Shown here piece after piece: positions 58,664 through 61,920 of a stretch of 61,920 nucleotides of DNA. Every line of letters starts with the position of its first letter. The first letter of the stretch is position 1. The stretch is from Ohtaekwangia sp966211525 (lineage in GTDB: Bacteria; Bacteroidota; Bacteroidia; Cytophagales; Cyclobacteriaceae), in contig CBIHOZ010000023.1 in the NCBI GenBank assembly GCA_966211525.1, forward strand, positions 1-61,920. The letters run 5' to 3'. Below the pieces are notes generated by a model, which worked only from the letters and a program-made list of their open reading frames with translations, was not told where the DNA came from and did no database searches. Made by a program: the position numbers and the translations under genes.

Positions 58664-61456
58664 ATGCAGCGCGACAGTAATGAACTGACCAAGACCAGCG
58701 AGGTGAAACTTCATGCTATCATGGATGCCACTCCGGAATGCATCAAGATTGTGGCGCCTGATGGAAGCTTAATGTTTATGAACCAGGCTGGCCTGAACAT
58801 GGTAGAAGCGCCATCGTTCACCGCTATAGAAGGCTCCTGTATATTTGACGTAATCGGTCCCGACTATAAAAAAAACTGGATTGACCAGCATAATCGTATT
58901 TGCAACGGTGAAAGTCTGAATTGGCAGTTTGAAATCATAGGTTTGAACGGCACCCGCAGGTTTCTGGAAACACATGCAGTACCGCTCCCGAATGGTGATG
59001 GTACATTTTCTCAACTCGCTGTAACCCGCGACATCACAGAAAGAAAATTAGCAGAAGATACACTGAAGCGCAACGAGATTATTTTGAAAGCACAAAACCA
59101 TGCACTTGAACTTGCCATGCATGGTGCCCCGCTTCCCGATGTACTGAACGTTATAACGACTGCGATCGAACAACATACCGACCATAAGATCTTTGCTTCG
59201 GTTCTCATCATCGACAAGGAAGGAAAATATAGCGCACAAAGATCGGCACCCGAAGTACCCCGCGCGGTATGGGAGAAAGCTGCAGCTGAAAAACACGAGA
59301 TGATTGTTCCGGATATAGCATCTTCCGAATTGCCGGACGATTTCAAAAGCAACGTACTGGCCAGGGGCCTCCAGGCTTGTTGGTTCGCGCCTATTGTATC
59401 GGTTAACCGTTTCTCGTTAGCAACCTTCGCTATATTTTATACACAGTCGCAGCAACCGACACGCGAAGATCGCAGGGCCGTGGAATTGCTCGGACACACC
59501 ACCGGTATGATTATCGAATGGTATCGCGAAGTGCAGGAACGAAGACAAGCAGAAAACGCACTGCAGGCACTCACGCGTGCAACGGCCAATGTTATTTACC
59601 GGATGAGTCCGGACTGGAGCGAAATGCGAACGCTGGAAGGAAGAAATTTTCTGGAAGATACCGGGGAGCCTATACGCAACTGGGCTACTAAATATATACA
59701 TCCGCAGGATCATTCACTTGTGTTGGAGGCAATTCAGAAGGCCGTTGATACCCGGAGTATACTTCAACTCGAGCACCGCGTACTGCAAGTGGACGGCACT
59801 ACCGGTTGGGTTCTTTCGCGCGCCATTCCCGTTCTGAATGAGCGTGATGAAATTATAGAGTGGCTGGGCACTGCGAGCGATATAACCGAACGTAAACAGG
59901 CTGAAGAAGCACTTCGTGTAGCCAGTGATGAAGCTGAGAAACGCAGGAGACTATATGAAGCTATTACCGGCAGTACACCCGACCTGATCTATGTATTCAA
60001 CCTGAATTACAGATTTACCTATGCGAACGATGCCTTGCTGAAAATGTGGAGCCGCACATGGGATGACTCGATAGGAAGAGGCCTGCTGGAACTTGGCTAT
60101 GAACCGTGGCACGCAGAAATGCACGAGCGCGAGATTGACCAGGTCGTTGCTACACGACAGCCGATTCGCGGGGAAGTCTCATTCCCGCACGCTACGCTCG
60201 GCAGACGTATCTACGACTATATATTTGTTCCTGTGCTGGACAACAACGGAAACGTTGAGGCCGTTGCCGGTACTACGCGCGACATTACTGATTTGAAGAT
60301 TGCCGAAAAAGCCCTCAAGGAAAGCGAAGCTAAATTCAGACGGTTCTATGAATCGAACATGCTGCCCATTGCCTTCTGGAATATCCACGGCAGAGTATAC
60401 GAGTGCAACGATGCATTCGATCAACTGACAGGCTATACGCAAAACGAGATTATTGACGGGCACTACAACTGGATGGACGGAACAGCGCCTGCCTACCGGC
60501 ACCTCCACGAAGAGAACATAAAAAAAGCTGTGGAAGGAAAGATGTTCATTGAGCCGTACGAAATTGAAATGTTGCGTCCCGATGGAAACCAGATTCACGT
60601 TTTGGTAGGGTATGCATTGCTGGAAGGTTCAAAGGAAAACGGAGTTGCTTTTCTGATGGACATAACGCTTCAAAAGTCGTTGATGGCTGCGCTTGAGCTG
60701 CGCGTAGCAGAGCGAACAAAAGAGCTTAACGAAGCTAACTTCGCATTGAAGCAGTCCAACGAAGACTTGTTACAATTTGCTCACGTGGCAAGTCACGACC
60801 TGAAAGAGCCTGTCAGAAAAATAAAAACCTATGGCTATAGATTGCAGGATGAATTAGGCAATGCGAGTGAGAAGGCACAAAGTTACGTAGACAAAATTCT
60901 TTCCTCGGCATCGCGTATGGCTGCTATGATCGAGGGGGTACTCTCCTATTCAACCATCAACGCTTCGCGGGAAATGTCGGGAGACGTTGACCTGAATCTT
61001 TTACTGGAAGATATACGAAGCGACCTGGAGATTGTCATCCAGCATAAAGAGGCGGTGATCACGAGCACGAAGTTGCCGGTTTTCAGGGGAAGTCGCTTTC
61101 TGCTTTACCAGCTTTTCCTGAACCTGATCAATAACGCGCTGAAATTTTCGCGGGCCGATGTAACACCACGTGTAAATATTGATAGTACTTTTATAAACGT
61201 ATCGGGCGAAAAGCATCTGCAAATAACCATTGAAGACAACGGAATCGGTTTTGAACAAGCCAACGTTGAACGCATCTTCGATACCTTTTCGCGATTGAAT
61301 CCGAAGGACAAATTCGAGGGAACAGGATTGGGACTTGCGTTGTGCAAAAAGATTGTACAGCGACACAACGGTACCATTACTGCTTTCGGAGAAGAGAATA
61401 AAGGTGCTAAATTTACGATTACATTACCGGTTGAAGCCGACAACACGATCTTATAA
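58664..61456 (+). CDS. Soluble multi-PAS/GAF sensor histidine kinase
   Basis: 930 residues, no membrane segment. In order: PAS (about 12-132, ending TRDITERKLAED), a GAF-like domain (about 140-290), PAS (about 297-420), PAS (about 430-550), PAS (about 555-680), a short coiled linker (LRVAERTKELNEANFAL), HisKA with the phospho-His in FAHVASHDLKEPVRKI (about residue 711), and the ATPase domain with LINNALKF (N box), ITIEDNGIGF (G1) and GTGLGLALCKKIV (G2). Such kinases sense internal redox, light or small ligands. A response regulator gene follows 3 bases later, so the pair forms a two-component system. The HisKA motif SHDLKEP matches the phytochrome-like group. Confidence 0.93.
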   Translation: MQRDSNELTKTSEVKLHAIMDATPECIKIVAPDGSLMFMNQAGLNMVEAPSFTAIEGSCIFDVIGPDYKKNWIDQHNRICNGESLNWQFEIIGLNGTRRFLETHAVPLPNGDGTFSQLAVTRDITERKLAEDTLKRNEIILKAQNHALELAMHGAPLPDVLNVITTAIEQHTDHKIFASVLIIDKEGKYSAQRSAPEVPRAVWEKAAAEKHEMIVPDIASSELPDDFKSNVLARGLQACWFAPIVSVNRFSLATFAIFYTQSQQPTREDRRAVELLGHTTGMIIEWYREVQERRQAENALQALTRATANVIYRMSPDWSEMRTLEGRNFLEDTGEPIRNWATKYIHPQDHSLVLEAIQKAVDTRSILQLEHRVLQVDGTTGWVLSRAIPVLNERDEIIEWLGTASDITERKQAEEALRVASDEAEKRRRLYEAITGSTPDLIYVFNLNYRFTYANDALLKMWSRTWDDSIGRGLLELGYEPWHAEMHEREIDQVVATRQPIRGEVSFPHATLGRRIYDYIFVPVLDNNGNVEAVAGTTRDITDLKIAEKALKESEAKFRRFYESNMLPIAFWNIHGRVYECNDAFDQLTGYTQNEIIDGHYNWMDGTAPAYRHLHEENIKKAVEGKMFIEPYEIEMLRPDGNQIHVLVGYALLEGSKENGVAFLMDITLQKSLMAALELRVAERTKELNEANFALKQSNEDLLQFAHVASHDLKEPVRKIKTYGYRLQDELGNASEKAQSYVDKILSSASRMAAMIEGVLSYSTINASREMSGDVDLNLLLEDIRSDLEIVIQHKEAVITSTKLPVFRGSRFLLYQLFLNLINNALKFSRADVTPRVNIDSTFINVSGEKHLQITIEDNGIGFEQANVERIFDTFSRLNPKDKFEGTGLGLALCKKIVQRHNGTITAFGEENKGAKFTITLPVEADNTIL

Positions 61457-61459
61457 CAC

Positions 61460-61882
61460 ATGAGAACCAGCATACTGTTAGCAGACGATGATCTTGACGA
61501 CACGGAGTTATTCAGTGAAGCCGTGCATGAAGTCGATCCAACGGTATTATTCTATACTGCCTCCAACGGATCGGAAGTATTGATCAACCTGCAGAGCGCT
61601 AAAATTGAAAATCCGAACATTATATTTCTCGATATAAATATGCCGAGTGTAAACGGCTGGGAATGTCTGAAAGCATTAAAACAAGATCGTCTGCTTTCCT
61701 CCATACCGGTTATTATTTACTCAACCTCCTCGGCACTGCGTGACAAGCAACGGGCGGCTGAGCTGGGCGCTATATATTTCTTAACCAAGCCCGATCGTTT
61801 TGAGGAGCTGAAAAAATTCATTCGGTTCGTGCTGAACAATGTAACTACGCCTCACAAAATTTCTGAATATCAACGAAACTGA
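61460..61882 (+). CDS. Single-domain response regulator (CheY-like)
   Basis: 140 residues, essentially one receiver domain: acidic pair in LLADDDLDD, phospho-acceptor Asp in IIFLDINMPSVNGW (about 59), Thr/Ser in IIYSTSS and the conserved Lys in FLTKPDRF. No DNA-binding or enzyme output domain follows, so it must act by protein contact or pass phosphate on to a phosphotransfer protein. It is coupled to the upstream kinase. Similar receivers follow phytochrome-type kinases in many Bacteroidota. Confidence 0.92.
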   Translation: MRTSILLADDDLDDTELFSEAVHEVDPTVLFYTASNGSEVLINLQSAKIENPNIIFLDINMPSVNGWECLKALKQDRLLSSIPVIIYSTSSALRDKQRAAELGAIYFLTKPDRFEELKKFIRFVLNNVTTPHKISEYQRN

Positions 61883-61920
61883 CCTTGCACTTATAGCACT
61901 GGCAGACGGGCATCGTTTTG

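Noticed and set aside
58462..58680. A 72-residue open frame before the histidine kinase
   Set aside because: No ribosome-binding context or family similarity; it crosses the 18-bp palindrome and overlaps the kinase start.
1..61920. Insertion sequence, prophage, tRNA or rRNA gene
   Set aside because: I found no transposase, integrase or phage gene, no terminal repeats with target duplications, and no sequence resembling a tRNA or rRNA.

Overview
The window reads as chromosomal DNA from a Bacteroidota bacterium, most likely of the order Cytophagales. This is inferred from a SusC/SusD pair with its satellite lipoproteins, several TonB-dependent receptors, an ECF sigma/FecR module, orphan FtsX-type permeases, DUF4199/DUF4998/DUF3526-type families, and promoters of the Bacteroidota form TAnnTTTG with a TTTG-like element about 20 bp upstream. 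I see no rRNA, tRNA, CRISPR array, transposase or phage gene. The content is accessory transport, regulation and stress functions rather than housekeeping.

Layout. 0-4 kb: end of an ECF sigma factor gene, a FecR anti-sigma factor and a TonB receptor with a signalling (STN) domain, i.e. a cell-surface signalling module. 4-10 kb: an unknown lipoprotein, an exported molybdopterin dehydrogenase large subunit and an FtsX-type permease. 10-13.6 kb: a DUF1569 protein, a divergent MFS transporter/DeoR repressor pair with three matching operators, and a secreted beta-propeller protein. 13.6-20 kb: an SDR-AraC operon with a strong direct repeat at its promoter, an ankyrin lipoprotein-acyltransferase operon facing a membrane-bound AraC-TPR regulator, and a TfoX-like protein. 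20-28 kb: a SusC-SusD operon with two related discoidin-like lipoproteins and no glycoside hydrolase. 29-36 kb: a second FtsX permease, an NAD(P)H oxidoreductase/HxlR pair, a Bcr/CflA-type MFS pump, and an AraC-led operon ending in a Tat-type flavoprotein with a CPYC motif.

36-49 kb is the most suggestive part. An operon of ABC ATPase, siderophore-type TonB receptor and two DUF3526 permeases lies next to a small His/Cys-rich membrane-anchored protein. The promoter region of that protein carries a perfect 23-bp palindrome with the geometry of a Fur/Zur-family box. A complete tripartite RND efflux system and a small secreted acidic/His protein lie alongside. I read this as a metal or metallophore handling island.

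49-62 kb: an operon of an SRPBCC tandem pair plus an NTF2-like protein opposite a GlxA-type regulator, a CPBP-family membrane protease, a YcaQ-like DNA glycosylase, small stress-type proteins separated by three copies of a long imperfect hairpin repeat, a dienelactone hydrolase, and a soluble multi-PAS histidine kinase with a single-domain response regulator. Most regulators sit beside the genes they probably control, and several candidate operators can be read directly.
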